NCBI RefSeq assembly: GCF_018145875.1
Contig: NZ_JAGSSV010000002.1
Coordinates: forward strand, 186,001-250,000
Source: Marinomonas vulgaris
GTDB taxonomy: Bacteria > Pseudomonadota > Gammaproteobacteria > Pseudomonadales > Marinomonadaceae
DNA: 64,000 nt
Reading direction: 5' to 3'
Both the position numbers and the translations under genes were made by a program. Positions 42,385 to 53,576 of the stretch are shown here, in pieces (positions within the stretch are counted from its first letter, which is position 1; the number at the start of each line of letters is the position of its first letter). The notes below the pieces were generated by a model. The model made no database searches, was not told the origin of the DNA, and was given only the letters and a program-made list of their open reading frames with translations.

Positions 42385-43847
42385 GCTTGTGCTCCTTTTG
42401 CTAAGTCAGGGGTTTGTAAATGCCAATCAGTATGCTGCTGATATTGGTGGGCGATGTTTAGCAGTTTCGCTTCAGCAAAGTAGTCGCCCATGATTTGTAG
42501 TCCAACTGGCATACCGTCAACAAAGCCCGCTGGAACAGACATAGCAGGGATGCCGGCTAAGTTAACGGATAGGGTGTAAATGTCTTCTAGATACATGGCC
42601 ACAGGGTCGCTGGTTTTGCTTCCAAGGCCAAATGCCGTGGTCGGAGCAACAGGGCCCATAATCACATCCACTTCTTTAAGGGCGTTGACAAAATCCTCTT
42701 TGATGAGGCGACGAATCTTTTGAGCTTTCAAGTAATAGGCGTCGTAATAACCCTCTGACAGCGCGTAAGTGCCGACCATGATGCGTTTTTGAACTTCTCT
42801 ACCAAAGCCTTCAGCACGCGAGCGTGTGTACATATCCATTAAATCTTTTGGGTTTTCACAGCGATGGCCAAAGCGAACGCCGTCGAAGCGAGATAGGTTG
42901 GACGATGCTTCGGATGGTGCAATTACGTAATACGCTGGGATGCTCAGTTGCAAATTGGGCAGTGAAACATCTTTAATGGTGGCGCCAAGCTTTTCAAATT
43001 CTTTAACGGCTGTATTAATGGTGTCGGCGACCTTAGAATCTAAGCCTTCACCAAAGTATTCTTTTGGCAAGCCGATAGTAAGACCAGTAAGCGGTGCATT
43101 CAAGTTTGTCAAATAATCATCGTTTGGTGTTTCAGATGATGTGGAATCTTTATCATCAAAGCCACCCATAGCTTGCATTAGGTGTGCGCAATCTTCGGCA
43201 CTTTTTGCCATTGGGCCGCCTTGGTCAAGGCTGGATGCGTAGGCGATCATGCCAAAGCGAGACACTCGACCGTAGGTGGGTTTTAAACCAGTGATGCCAC
43301 AAAAAGACGCGGGTTGGCGAATCGAACCGCCTGTGTCTGTGCCGGTCGCTGCTACAGCAAGGCCAGCTGATACCGCTGCGGCGGAGCCACCAGAAGAACC
43401 GCCTGGCACTTTGTTAAGATCCCAAGGGTTTTTTACTGCGCCGTAGAAGCTGTTTTCGTTCGATGAACCCATGGCAAATTCATCCATGTTGGTTTTGCCC
43501 AGCATAACCGCGCCGGCTTGCTGAAATCGGCTGGTTACCGTGGATTCATACGGTGGGATAAAATTGTTTAAGATGTTGGAGCCGCACGTCGTTAGGGTGC
43601 CCTGGGTGCAAAATAAATCTTTGTGTGCGATGGGAATGCCCGTCAAGCTGGTGGCGTTGCCATTGGCAAGAAGAGTATCTGCCGCTTTGGCTTGTTGCAG
43701 TGCCAGTTCATCGCTGACAGTGATGAAGCTGTTAAGTTGTGGGTCAATGGTTTTAATGCGATCGAGGAAAAGACGAGTCAACTCGACGCTGGATACTTCT
43801 TTGTCGCGCAGCTTTTGCGCAAGGGTGCTGATGCTCTGTTCAAACAT
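42381..43847 (-). CDS. gatA: Asp-tRNA(Asn)/Glu-tRNA(Gln) amidotransferase subunit A
   Basis: 488 residues, amidase-signature enzyme. Lys76 (AHKDLF), cis-Ser151 (GGSSGGS) and Ser175 ([11 protein letters not shown]) form the Ser-cisSer-Lys triad with the spacing known from GatA. It releases ammonia from glutamine for transfer through GatB. It lies 12 nt after gatC. Confidence 0.97.
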   Translation of the reverse strand: MFEQSISTLAQKLRDKEVSSVELTRLFLDRIKTIDPQLNSFITVSDELALQQAKAADTLLANGNATSLTGIPIAHKDLFCTQGTLTTCGSNILNNFIPPYESTVTSRFQQAGAVMLGKTNMDEFAMGSSNENSFYGAVKNPWDLNKVPGGSSGGSAAAVSAGLAVAATGTDTGGSIRQPASFCGITGLKPTYGRVSRFGMIAYASSLDQGGPMAKSAEDCAHLMQAMGGFDDKDSTSSETPNDDYLTNLNAPLTGLTIGLPKEYFGEGLDSKVADTINTAVKEFEKLGATIKDVSLPNLQLSIPAYYVIAPSEASSNLSRFDGVRFGHRCENPKDLMDMYTRSRAEGFGREVQKRIMVGTYALSEGYYDAYYLKAQKIRRLIKEDFVNALKEVDVIMGPVAPTTAFGLGSKTSDPVAMYLEDIYTLSVNLAGIPAMSVPAGFVDGMPVGLQIMGDYFAEAKLLNIAHQYQQHTDWHLQTPDLAKGAQA

Positions 43848-43859
43848 GATAGGGTCTCG

Positions 43860-44147
43860 TTATTCAATCACTTGAGGGACTAGGAAAAGGCCGGCGTCAG
43901 TTTTGGGGGCATTGGCTAAAAATGCGTCTCGGCGATTCTCTTCGGTGACTTTGTCTTCACGCAGTCTTTGCGTCATTTCCAGTGGGTTTGAAAGCGGTTC
44001 TACGCCATCGGTATTCACAGATTGCATTTGCTCAACAAGCGATAGAACGCTGGATAAGGAGTGTTGGTACTGGTCGGCGTCTTCCTCAGTAAGGGCGAGG
44101 CGCGCCAGGTGCGCAATTTTTTGCACGTCTTGTTTGTCTATGGACAT
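43860..44147 (-). CDS. gatC: Asp-tRNA(Asn)/Glu-tRNA(Gln) amidotransferase subunit C
   Basis: 95 residues. DVQKIAHLARLALTEEDADQYQHSLSSVLSLVEQM and VEPLSNPLEMTQRLREDKVTE are the family signatures; GatC belts GatA and GatB together. AGGTGG precedes the ATG. First gene of gatCAB, divergent from mreB with 237 bp between them. Confidence 0.96.
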   Translation of the reverse strand: MSIDKQDVQKIAHLARLALTEEDADQYQHSLSSVLSLVEQMQSVNTDGVEPLSNPLEMTQRLREDKVTEENRRDAFLANAPKTDAGLFLVPQVIE

Positions 44148-44348
44148 GTTCCACCTGATTCCTTTGTCAATCGTAAATGGCCGCTATTGTATCTCTTCAA
44201 TGTGAGCCTATAAAGCACGCTTGGTTAAAAACACAGCTTATTTTGCAATTATTAAAAATATTTTAGTAAACAAGGGAATAGCTGTGAAGTTTTTGAAAAT
44301 TTACGCTGAATCAACTTGCCCAATCCCCCCTTGATTGTTACATTTTGA

Positions 44349-45428
<1,080 letters not shown>

Positions 45429-45444
45429 AAGTTAGGAGTGTGTC

Positions 45445-46281
45445 ATTAATAATTCGCTTCCCTTTAATGGCAAGGTATCCAGTGCCCGTTTTGTGATATT
45501 GGTACTCTTGTCAGTGGCGATGATAGTCGCGGATGTTCGTTATGGGATGTTCGCGAATGCAAGGCCTTACCTGACTTTGTTCGTGACGCCGATCCAGATT
45601 GTTGTCACAGCTCCGCAAAAAGCCCTGAATTGGGCGAGTGAACACCTCGCTAGTCGTGAAGATTTGGTTCAAGAGAACCAAGCTCTACAAGGCGAAGTCT
45701 TGCTACTACGCAGTCGACAGCAGCGACTGGATTCCCTCCAAGCCGAAAATGTTCGTTTGCGCGAATTGCTCGATGCCTCACAGCGCGTGGATGAAAAGAT
45801 TGTCATGGCGGAAGTCATTGGCTTTGATCAGAACGCTTACAGCCACAAACTGATGATAGACAAAGGCTTTTCTTCGGGTGCTTATGTTGGTCAGCCTGTG
45901 TTAGACGCGACGGGTGTGTTAGGTCAAGTTGTGGAAATGTCGGCTTATAGCAGTCGAGTGCTGTTGATTGCTGATGCCAGTCACTTTGTGCCTGTGCAAC
46001 TTGCACGAACCGGTTTTCGTAGCATTTTGCGCGGCACAGGTAGCTTGAAGCGACTAGAGCTTATGAGTGTGCCTCGTTCTGTAGACATAAAAAAAGGCGA
46101 TATTCTCACTACTTCAGGTTTGGATAAGCGTTTTCCAAGTGGTTATCCCGTTGGTGTGGTTAGAAGTGTGACCTATACGCAAGGTAAATCCTACGCGGAT
46201 GTAGATGTTGTGCCGTTGGCGCAATTGGGCCGAAGTCGTCATGTTATGTTGATTGAAAAGGCCAAGGTGGACGCTGAATGA
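45445..46281 (+). CDS. mreC: Rod-shape determining protein MreC (apparent ATT start)
   Basis: In-frame translation upstream of the first GTG (45493) gives NNSLPFNGKVSSARF before VILVLLSVAMIVADVRYG. Starting at ATT 45445 the protein is 278 residues and its N-terminus aligns residue for residue in length with E. coli MreC (cytoplasmic lead, then one membrane helix ending AD-R-G). AGGAG lies at 45434-45438, 6 nt before the ATT. A GTG start would cut into the membrane helix. Other parts: helix about 18-34, coiled coil about 70-112, and beta-rich periplasmic domain with SGLDKRFPSGYPVG. It bridges MreB/RodA-PBP2. It overlaps mreD by 4 nt. Confidence 0.9.
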   Translation: MNNSLPFNGKVSSARFVILVLLSVAMIVADVRYGMFANARPYLTLFVTPIQIVVTAPQKALNWASEHLASREDLVQENQALQGEVLLLRSRQQRLDSLQAENVRLRELLDASQRVDEKIVMAEVIGFDQNAYSHKLMIDKGFSSGAYVGQPVLDATGVLGQVVEMSAYSSRVLLIADASHFVPVQLARTGFRSILRGTGSLKRLELMSVPRSVDIKKGDILTTSGLDKRFPSGYPVGVVRSVTYTQGKSYADVDVVPLAQLGRSRHVMLIEKAKVDAE

Positions 46282-46751
46282 AACCTTTCATTGTATTCTT
46301 CTTAACCCTGCTAGTGGCCTTGATGCTGGAGGCTTTGCCGTTTCCTGAGGGCTTTGTTTGGTATCGTCCGGAATGGGCATTGTTGGTTATCTTGTATTGG
46401 GTTATTGCCTTGCCGTTTCGTGTTGGCGTCGGCGCTGCTTGGTTTTTGGGCCTGATGGTAGATCTGTTACAAGGTGGCATCATTGGTCAGCATTCGTTAA
46501 CGTATGTAATTATTGCTTATGTTTGTTCTGTATTTTATAAACGATTAAGAATGTACCACACGTGGCAGCAGGCGGTGTTTATCTGTTTACTGGTGAGTAT
46601 TAACCAGCTGTTGGATTTTTGGATAGACCATTACCTAGGTCATGCTGATCCTACGTTGATGATCTTTATGCCAGCGGTGATTACGGGGCTGCTGTGGCCT
46701 TGGTCATTTATTGTATTGCGCAGCGTACGGCGTATTTATGCGATCCGTTAG
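46278..46751 (+). CDS. mreD: Rod-shape determining protein MreD
   Basis: 157 residues with about five membrane segments. The FPEGFVWYRPEWALLVILYWVIALPFRVGVG stretch and GLMVDLLQGGIIGQHSL are the MreD hallmarks. Integral inner-membrane part of the elongasome, coupled to mreC by a 4-nt overlap. Confidence 0.94.
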   Translation: MKPFIVFFLTLLVALMLEALPFPEGFVWYRPEWALLVILYWVIALPFRVGVGAAWFLGLMVDLLQGGIIGQHSLTYVIIAYVCSVFYKRLRMYHTWQQAVFICLLVSINQLLDFWIDHYLGHADPTLMIFMPAVITGLLWPWSFIVLRSVRRIYAIR

Positions 46752-46770
46752 TGGGGCTTGAGGAAGGATT

Positions 46771-47382
46771 ATGCTTGTTTTGGCTTCGGCCTCGCCGAGA
46801 AGAAAAGAGTTGTTGGGAACATTGGTAGTGTCTTTTCAGGTGTTGCCTGCCAATATTGATGAAACGCCTTACGAGCAAGAAGCTCCCGCCGATTATGTGG
46901 TGCGTATGGCAAAAGAAAAAGCTCAGGCCTCGATACACAAATACCAACAGCAAGCCGCCGATCTACAAGACAAGGCGGCCATTTTTATTGCTTCCGATAC
47001 CAGTGTTGTTATTGATGGCAACATATTAGGAAAGCCCGCTTCCCTTGATGAAGCAAAAGTCATGTTAAGGCAGCTTTCCGGTCGATCTCATCAAGTTTTA
47101 ACCTCGCTCTGTATTTCGAACCTAGAGCAGGATCACCTAGTGGCTAAGTGCGTTAGCAGTGATGTGTGTTTTCGTGACATTTCAGATGTCGAAATTGAAC
47201 ATTACTGGCGTTCTGGTGAGCCTCAAGACAAAGCTGGTTCTTATGCTATTCAAGGGTTGGGTGCGGTTTTTGTGCGCTCAATGTCCGGTTCTTATTCCGC
47301 TATTGTTGGTCTGCCTTTGTTTGAAACGTCGCAGATATTGTCTCAGTTCGGAATCCATTCATTAGAGGTACTGTCCCCATGA
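46771..47382 (+). CDS. maf: Maf-family nucleotide pyrophosphatase (YhdE type)
   Basis: 203 residues. LASASPRRKELL is the Maf signature, and ASDTSVVIDG, LGKPASLDEAKVMLRQLSGRSHQVLT and DKAGSYAIQGLGAVFV complete the active site. The usual mreD-maf-rng order and the sequence type point to the dTTP/UTP pyrophosphatase YhdE. It hydrolyses dTTP and modified nucleotides. It overlaps rng by 4 nt. Confidence 0.94.
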   Translation: MLVLASASPRRKELLGTLVVSFQVLPANIDETPYEQEAPADYVVRMAKEKAQASIHKYQQQAADLQDKAAIFIASDTSVVIDGNILGKPASLDEAKVMLRQLSGRSHQVLTSLCISNLEQDHLVAKCVSSDVCFRDISDVEIEHYWRSGEPQDKAGSYAIQGLGAVFVRSMSGSYSAIVGLPLFETSQILSQFGIHSLEVLSP

Positions 47383-48833
47383 GTGAAGATGTTTTAATTA
47401 ATGTAACGCCAATGGAAATCCGGGTGGCGCTGGTAGAGAACGGTGTATTACAAGAAGTTTATATCGAACGCTCGAGTCGCAAAGGCATAGTCGGCAACAT
47501 TTACCAAGGTAAAGTCGTCCGAGTGTTGCCAGGTATGCAGGCGGCGTTTGTTGATATTGGCCTTGAAAGAGCGGCGTTTATTCATGTATCCGAAGTGGTT
47601 AGCCGTGATGCGGTGAACCCGAGCGATCAAATAGGTGATTACTTGCGTGAAGGCCAATCGCTGGTGGTGCAGGTCACCAAAGACCCTATTAGCTCTAAAG
47701 GCGCGCGATTGACCACGCATTTGTCTGTTCCATCTCGTTATCTTGTGTACATGCCAGATCAAGCTCATGTGGGTGTGAGTCAGCGCATCGAAGACGAAGT
47801 AGAGCGCGAGCGTTTGAAGTCTTTGGTGTCCAGTGCGTTAACCGATGCGGATGAAAACAGCGGTTATATTTTAAGAACCGCCGCTGAACGTGCTGGCGAA
47901 GAAGAAATACTTTCTGATATTAAGTTTTTGACTCGATTGTGGCAATCGGTAAAGCGCCGCATGCAACATGCTAAAGCGCCGTCTGTTATCTATGAAGATT
48001 TACCGTTACATCTTCGTACCATGCGAGATCTTGTGGGCTTGACCACGGAAAAAATTCGTATTGATTCAAAAGAGAACTACGCCAAATTGCGGGCGTTTGC
48101 TGAAGATTTTATTCCAGAATTAAAAGAGCGTATCGAATACTACCCAGGCGAGCGTCCTATTTTCGATCTATACAGCGTAGAAGACGAAATTCATAAGGCG
48201 CTGGATCGTAAGGTGCAGTTAAAGTCAGGTGGGTATTTGTTGGTTGAACAAACCGAATCCATGACCACGATCGATGTGAATACGGGTGCTTTTGTTGGTA
48301 GTCGAAACCTTGAAGAAACCATTTATAAAACCAATCTTGAGGCCGCAACGGCCATAGGTCGACAGCTTAGGTTGCGAAACCTAGGTGGCATCATCATTAT
48401 CGATTTTATCGACATGGAAGACGAAGAACATAAGCGACAAGTGTTGCGGATGTTGGAAAAAACACTGGAAGGCGACCACGCAAAAACCAAAATAACCGGT
48501 GTTTCTGAGCTAGGCTTGGTTGAAATGACCCGTAAACGCACCCGAGAAAGTTTGGGGCAAACCTTGTGTGAGCCTTGTCGATCTTGTCGCGGTATTGGTT
48601 TAGTGAAAACCCCAGAGACGGTATGTTATGAGGTGTTTCGGGAGATTTTACGGGCTGATCGCGCCTACGATTCTCAAACTTATACTGTGTTAGCCGCTAG
48701 TACGGTAGTGGAACGTTTTCTGGATGAGGAAAGTGTTGCCGTGGCTGAGCTAGAAGCTTTTATTGGTAAAAGCATCCGCTTTCAGGTGGATTCTGTGTAC
48801 ACTCAAGATCAATACGATGTTGTCCTTCGTTAA
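47379..48833 (+). CDS. rng: Ribonuclease G
   Basis: 484 residues. The S1 domain lies at about 35-125. The DNase-I-like catalytic region has TTIDVNTGAFVG (Asp) and GGIIIIDFIDMEDEEHKRQ (Asp, magnesium site). The zinc-link motif CEPCRSCRG is near 406-414, and the closing helical region follows. Length fits RNase G rather than RNase E, which has a long tail. It matures the 5' end of 16S rRNA and degrades some mRNAs. Confidence 0.96.
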   Translation: MSEDVLINVTPMEIRVALVENGVLQEVYIERSSRKGIVGNIYQGKVVRVLPGMQAAFVDIGLERAAFIHVSEVVSRDAVNPSDQIGDYLREGQSLVVQVTKDPISSKGARLTTHLSVPSRYLVYMPDQAHVGVSQRIEDEVERERLKSLVSSALTDADENSGYILRTAAERAGEEEILSDIKFLTRLWQSVKRRMQHAKAPSVIYEDLPLHLRTMRDLVGLTTEKIRIDSKENYAKLRAFAEDFIPELKERIEYYPGERPIFDLYSVEDEIHKALDRKVQLKSGGYLLVEQTESMTTIDVNTGAFVGSRNLEETIYKTNLEAATAIGRQLRLRNLGGIIIIDFIDMEDEEHKRQVLRMLEKTLEGDHAKTKITGVSELGLVEMTRKRTRESLGQTLCEPCRSCRGIGLVKTPETVCYEVFREILRADRAYDSQTYTVLAASTVVERFLDEESVAVAELEAFIGKSIRFQVDSVYTQDQYDVVLR

Positions 48834-48850
48834 TTAGATAAGGCCGTAAT

Positions 48851-51800
48851 ATGCGCTGGCTATTGAGTAAGTTAATCCTTATTTCTTTTTGGGGAGCGGT
48901 GACTTTCTCAGCTATTATTGCGATTTTTGCCCTGTCTGTAGGGCAATTACTGCCTTATCTTGATAATTACCGTCCTCAAATTGAGCAAAATTTAGAACAA
49001 ATTATTGGCTATCCAATTAGTCTTAACGATATTGATGGGCGGTTAGAGGGCATTGACCCGACTGTATCGATAAGTGGATTTCAACTGAACACCAAAGACC
49101 AAACCGCCGTAAATATTGATGAGCTACGTGTTCGGCTTGATACGGTAAAATCTCTGATAAATCTGAGCCCGCAGTTTACTTACATTCGTTTTATTCGTCC
49201 CTCAGTTAACCTTCAAGAGCGAGAAGGGCAATGGCAGCTGAGTGGTGCCACGGCGTCTCGCAGCAAGCAAAACGATGTGGGTATGGAAAGGGTGTTGGAT
49301 TATTTGTCAGCACAACAGAATTTTTCCATTCTTGACGCCAATATGGCCGTAGACAGCGACCAATTTGGAGAGCATACGCTTAATATTCCTCACATCTATC
49401 TGGTTAAAAATACCTTTGAATCCTTACTAAGCGCTGATTTGTATTTGGATGATGCGACCTCACCACTGACTCTAAGTGCTCGCATCAATAAAACACACAG
49501 TGTTTTGGGTGATTATCGTGTTAAAGCGTCAATTCAAACGCCAGACATGGCACTGCCAGTTGACACTCTTCTCCCTAGCAATAATTTTTCATTGGCATCC
49601 GTTCGGTTTGGTAGCGATATCTGGCTGGATTATAGACTGGGTAAAGAGTTGGAGATACAGACTCAAAACACGGCGCTGACATTGGCATTTGAAGATGGTC
49701 AGACTTACCAGTTACGTTCTGCCGCTAAGTTAAATTATGCTCAAAAACACCCCGCGGTGCGTTTGGATGTGAGTGATTTGCGAATTGAAGACAAGGAGGG
49801 CGTCATTTATCCCCCTAGCGATATGGTCTTTGATTGGTCTTCGTTAACTGGCCGATCTAGTGTGGCGTTCAATCGACTCGATTTGGCGTTATCAAACCGT
49901 ATTGCTGCGTATTTTGTTCCTGATGAGACGGTGGCAGCGAAAATCCTCACCGGTCTTAGTCCTGTTGGTACGGCCAAGAATGGCGTAGTTCGGCTGTGGA
50001 AAGAAGACGAGCAGGTGTCATTTCAGTTTCTTAGTAACTTACAATCCACTTCTGTGAATGCTTATAACGGCATCCCTCAGGTGAGTAATATCAACGCCAT
50101 TTTGAGTTTGTCCAATGATGGCGGCTATGTGGATTTTAAAGGCCAAGGTAGTCAGCTTTATTTCGACACAGTGTACGACGATGCTTGGCGCACAGACGCC
50201 TTATCGGGTTTTGTCGGTTGGCAAAAACAGCAAGACGCTTTTGTTGTTTCTGGGCGAGATTTGATAGTTCAACGTAAAGGCGCTGATGTCAGCGGTGGTT
50301 TTCGCCTTGAAGTGCGAGACAGTGAACCTGATTTGATCGCTTTGGATTTACACGGCAATAACTTATCGGTCGATGATCGGTTGACCTATATTCCGCCCAA
50401 AGCGTTGAGCACAGATTTAATGACGTGGATCGAAGAGGCTTTTCAAGGCGATGGGCAGATCCCAACGGCCGATGTTATTGTGCATGGCGAATTGTCTGGG
50501 GGTGGTCAACCACACGTTAGGGTCAAGATGGCTGTGTCAGATGCGGATGTGATGTTTGATAAAAACTGGCCGACAGCAACGGACGTGAATGGGACGTTTG
50601 CTTACGATGCGGCGGGTGTTTCTGTGGCTGTGTCGTCAGGGTATTTGTTAGAGTTGCCGGTAAAAAATCTCGCTCTCAGTGTGCCCGTTACTGAGGGAGA
50701 AGCGCCTTGGTTGAACTTGCGAGGTGCGATGGACGAGAACGTTAACTTGTTACTGACGACCTTGCGCAAAACTCCACTGGCGGAGCTGGTGCTACAGCCG
50801 TTCGAGAGCTGGTACGTTGGGGGGGATGTTTCTGGTGATTTTGATGTGGCGATTCCTTTTTCTGAGGGGCAAGACGCTAAGGTTGCCTTGAATCTAGCGT
50901 TTCAAGACAATGCTTTATCGATAAAAGACATCCAGCTTGAAGGCTATGTTCAGTCGGGAGCATTTCACTACGATACCGAGCGTGGTGTGACAGATTCTGA
51001 ATTTGATGTGCAAGCCTTGGGTGGCGTTACTCAATTAGCCTTGAGTTCAGCTACCACGCCGGAGGGTGGATTGGCCATATTGGGTGATTTAGCGGGAACG
51101 GTCGATATCAAAAAAGTCGCCATCTGGAACAACCTTCCAGATGTGGGTGTGAAGAAAATACAAGGTCAAGCTCGTTATACTGGACGATTGGCTATAAACG
51201 AATCTCAAGAGGGGCAAATCGACCTTGATATCGACAGTCTTTTGGTGGGAGTGGCGGCCACTTTGCCTGAGCCAGTGGGTAAAACGGCAGAAGAAGAAAC
51301 CCCCCTGCGAGTCAAGGTGATGTTGCACGAAAGCGATATAGTGATAGATGCCGACTACGCTGCTATGTCTAAGGCGCGCATCTTGCTGCAAGACGGCGCT
51401 TTTGCTGGTGGAGAGTTGGTTCTTGGAAGAAAAGATGGCATGACCCTACGCTCTTCTATTCCCAAAGGTTTGGTTGTAACGGGCAGTTTCCAGCGTTTCA
51501 TGGTGGAAGATTGGCAGTCGGCGTTTACGGATTTGTCCGATACTAAGGCGAGTGTTGAGAATCAAGCGCCGAACTTTGATTTGCCGGAATGGGTAAGCCA
51601 AGCCAACGTCATTGTAGACGAAGTGGTGGTGAACGATTACAACACCTGGCACAACGTTAAACTTGCCTATAATCGCGGTGAGGGTGGCGCGTTGCGTGTC
51701 AGTTCTGACGAAATGAATGTTTCCATTACTAAGCAAGGCGGCGTGCCAGATGTGCACTTTGGTTTTCTCAGTTGGAACACCGAGCCAGAAGATGTGTCTG

Positions 51801-52675
51801 TTGCAGAAACCGACGCCTCAATTGCACCAATCACAGCGCAACAAATCCCTAATATGAGCCTATCGGTTGACCAGTTTTATTTGAATGAAAGCCCTTATGG
51901 TGACTGGCAAATGACCATTACACGCGACGGTGATAGGGTAAAAATAGAGCCTATCGGCTCCAAGCTAAAAACTGGGCAATTTAAAGGGCATCTTTATTGG
52001 CTAGACCGAGGAGTCGATTCCAGCGTCGAGCTGGCCATTAATGCAAATGGCGCTGATCTGGCTGAATTGACAGGAAAATTTTCAAACGACGCTTTTGTCT
52101 CGTCCAAGAAATACAACATCGATGTTGGGTTGAATTGGCAAGGTCATCCTTTCCATTTTGCTCGCGAAACTGTTTCGGGAAATATCGACTTCTCAGCTGA
52201 GAATGGCAACTTTGTCAAAGTTGATGAATTACCTGCGTTTTTGAAGGCGTTGGGGATTTTTAATATGGGGGCGCTGAGTAGGCGCTTGACCTTGGATTTT
52301 TCGGATGTGTATCAGCCAGGTTTAACCTATGACTCCTTCAAAGGGACGCTTTCACTGAACAACGGCATTTTGAAAACGGTCTCGCCGATTACGATTATTT
52401 CACCCTCCGCTGAATTGGTGGTGTCTGGTGAGGCGAACATTGTTACTGAAACCTTGAACGAAAAATTGACCGCTACTTTTCCTATTTCGGGCACCTTGCC
52501 CTTAGCTGGGCTGCTGTGGGGAACGCCGCAATTGGCGGGCATTCTCTTCATTACCGACAAGTTAATTGGTGACCAGCTGTCAAAGGTGACCAGTGTACAA
52601 TATAAGGTAGAGGGCTCTTTCAATGATCCTGTTATGAGCCCCGTTCGCTATCAACCATTGGGTAAATCAAAATGA
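48851..52675 (+). CDS. yhdP: YhdP-family AsmA-like envelope protein
   Basis: 1274 residues. One N-terminal membrane helix (about 5-30) anchors a very large periplasmic beta-rich body built of AsmA/TamB-type repeats. The end (SGTLPLAGLLWGTPQLAGILFITDKLIGDQLSKVTSVQYKVEGSFNDP) is the conserved C-terminal signature of YhdP. In E. coli YhdP, TamB and YdbH act together in phospholipid transport to the outer membrane. Length agrees with YhdP (about 1266). It overlaps the nitrilase gene by 4 nt. Confidence 0.94.
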   Translation: MRWLLSKLILISFWGAVTFSAIIAIFALSVGQLLPYLDNYRPQIEQNLEQIIGYPISLNDIDGRLEGIDPTVSISGFQLNTKDQTAVNIDELRVRLDTVKSLINLSPQFTYIRFIRPSVNLQEREGQWQLSGATASRSKQNDVGMERVLDYLSAQQNFSILDANMAVDSDQFGEHTLNIPHIYLVKNTFESLLSADLYLDDATSPLTLSARINKTHSVLGDYRVKASIQTPDMALPVDTLLPSNNFSLASVRFGSDIWLDYRLGKELEIQTQNTALTLAFEDGQTYQLRSAAKLNYAQKHPAVRLDVSDLRIEDKEGVIYPPSDMVFDWSSLTGRSSVAFNRLDLALSNRIAAYFVPDETVAAKILTGLSPVGTAKNGVVRLWKEDEQVSFQFLSNLQSTSVNAYNGIPQVSNINAILSLSNDGGYVDFKGQGSQLYFDTVYDDAWRTDALSGFVGWQKQQDAFVVSGRDLIVQRKGADVSGGFRLEVRDSEPDLIALDLHGNNLSVDDRLTYIPPKALSTDLMTWIEEAFQGDGQIPTADVIVHGELSGGGQPHVRVKMAVSDADVMFDKNWPTATDVNGTFAYDAAGVSVAVSSGYLLELPVKNLALSVPVTEGEAPWLNLRGAMDENVNLLLTTLRKTPLAELVLQPFESWYVGGDVSGDFDVAIPFSEGQDAKVALNLAFQDNALSIKDIQLEGYVQSGAFHYDTERGVTDSEFDVQALGGVTQLALSSATTPEGGLAILGDLAGTVDIKKVAIWNNLPDVGVKKIQGQARYTGRLAINESQEGQIDLDIDSLLVGVAATLPEPVGKTAEEETPLRVKVMLHESDIVIDADYAAMSKARILLQDGAFAGGELVLGRKDGMTLRSSIPKGLVVTGSFQRFMVEDWQSAFTDLSDTKASVENQAPNFDLPEWVSQANVIVDEVVVNDYNTWHNVKLAYNRGEGGALRVSSDEMNVSITKQGGVPDVHFGFLSWNTEPEDVSVAETDASIAPITAQQIPNMSLSVDQFYLNESPYGDWQMTITRDGDRVKIEPIGSKLKTGQFKGHLYWLDRGVDSSVELAINANGADLAELTGKFSNDAFVSSKKYNIDVGLNWQGHPFHFARETVSGNIDFSAENGNFVKVDELPAFLKALGIFNMGALSRRLTLDFSDVYQPGLTYDSFKGTLSLNNGILKTVSPITIISPSAELVVSGEANIVTETLNEKLTATFPISGTLPLAGLLWGTPQLAGILFITDKLIGDQLSKVTSVQYKVEGSFNDPVMSPVRYQPLGKSK

Positions 52676-53508
52676 CTTCAACCTTAAATATCGCCGCAAT
52701 ACAGCTCACCAGTACGAAAGATTGGCAGCAAAACCTGAATGAAGTAACTCGTTTGGTCGAGTTGGCCGTCAAAGACGGCGCTCGTTTGGTGGTATTGCCT
52801 GAAAATGTATTCCTGTTTGGTGGCAAAGAAATGCGTCAGCTGGCGGAATCGGAAGACCAAGCGGTTTTACTGGCACGAATTTCAAACTTAGCTAAGCTGC
52901 ATAATATCTATCTTGTGGTCGGCTCTCATCCTTCCTTGTCGCGTCCAGACGGGACTGAAGTTGAGCATAAGCGCGTTAGGCAAACATGTTGGGTAATTAA
53001 TCCCGAGGGCGATTTTGTAGAACGTTATGACAAGATTCATTTATTCGATGTGATGGTGGATGACAAGGCGGCGTCTTATAAGGAATCTGATTCTATTGAA
53101 CCTGGCGATCTTGCACTCAATATGGTCAATGTTGATGGTTTTAATGTCGGTTTGAGTATTTGCTACGACGTGCGTTTTCCAGAGTTGTATCGAGAATTGG
53201 CTGCGCAAGGGGCGGATGTTTTCTTAGTTCCTGCGGCATTTACCTATGTGACCGGCAAGGCGCACTGGGATATTTTACTGGCCGCACGATCCATAGAGAA
53301 TCAATGTTACGTGTTAGGTGTTGGTCAATGTGGTTGGCACAGTCCGACACGACAAACCTATGGTCACAGTGTGTTGTATTCGCCTTTTGGTGAGCGATTA
53401 GCGGGGTTAGAGGATGAGCCTGGCTATTTTGTTTATTCTATCGATAAAGATTCGTTATCCGAGCGACGAGCCAAAATGCCTTGCCAAGCGCACCGACGAT
53501 TGCGTTAA
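52672..53508 (+). CDS. Carbon-nitrogen hydrolase (nitrilase/omega-amidase family)
   Basis: 278 residues. Glu44 (LPENVF), Lys121 (YDKIHLFDV) and Cys164 (SICYDVRFPELYR) are the catalytic triad. Close to Nit1/NitFhit and YbeM-like proteins, of which characterised members deaminate by-products such as deaminated glutathione. The position after yhdP in the rng operon is common in gammaproteobacteria. Confidence 0.93.
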   Translation: MTSTLNIAAIQLTSTKDWQQNLNEVTRLVELAVKDGARLVVLPENVFLFGGKEMRQLAESEDQAVLLARISNLAKLHNIYLVVGSHPSLSRPDGTEVEHKRVRQTCWVINPEGDFVERYDKIHLFDVMVDDKAASYKESDSIEPGDLALNMVNVDGFNVGLSICYDVRFPELYRELAAQGADVFLVPAAFTYVTGKAHWDILLAARSIENQCYVLGVGQCGWHSPTRQTYGHSVLYSPFGERLAGLEDEPGYFVYSIDKDSLSERRAKMPCQAHRRLR

Positions 53509-53511
53509 TAA

Positions 53512-53546
53512 AAAAACCTCAGTTCAACCAGGTTGACTGAGGTTTT
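53512..53546. terminator. Bidirectional terminator between nitrilase and darP genes
   Basis: AAAACCTCAG-T-TCAACC pairs with GGTTGA-CTGAGGTTTT with one bulged T. It separates two convergent genes. Confidence 0.85.
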
Positions 53547-53576
53547 ATATCAGAATAAGTAACGACAGTGCTCGAA

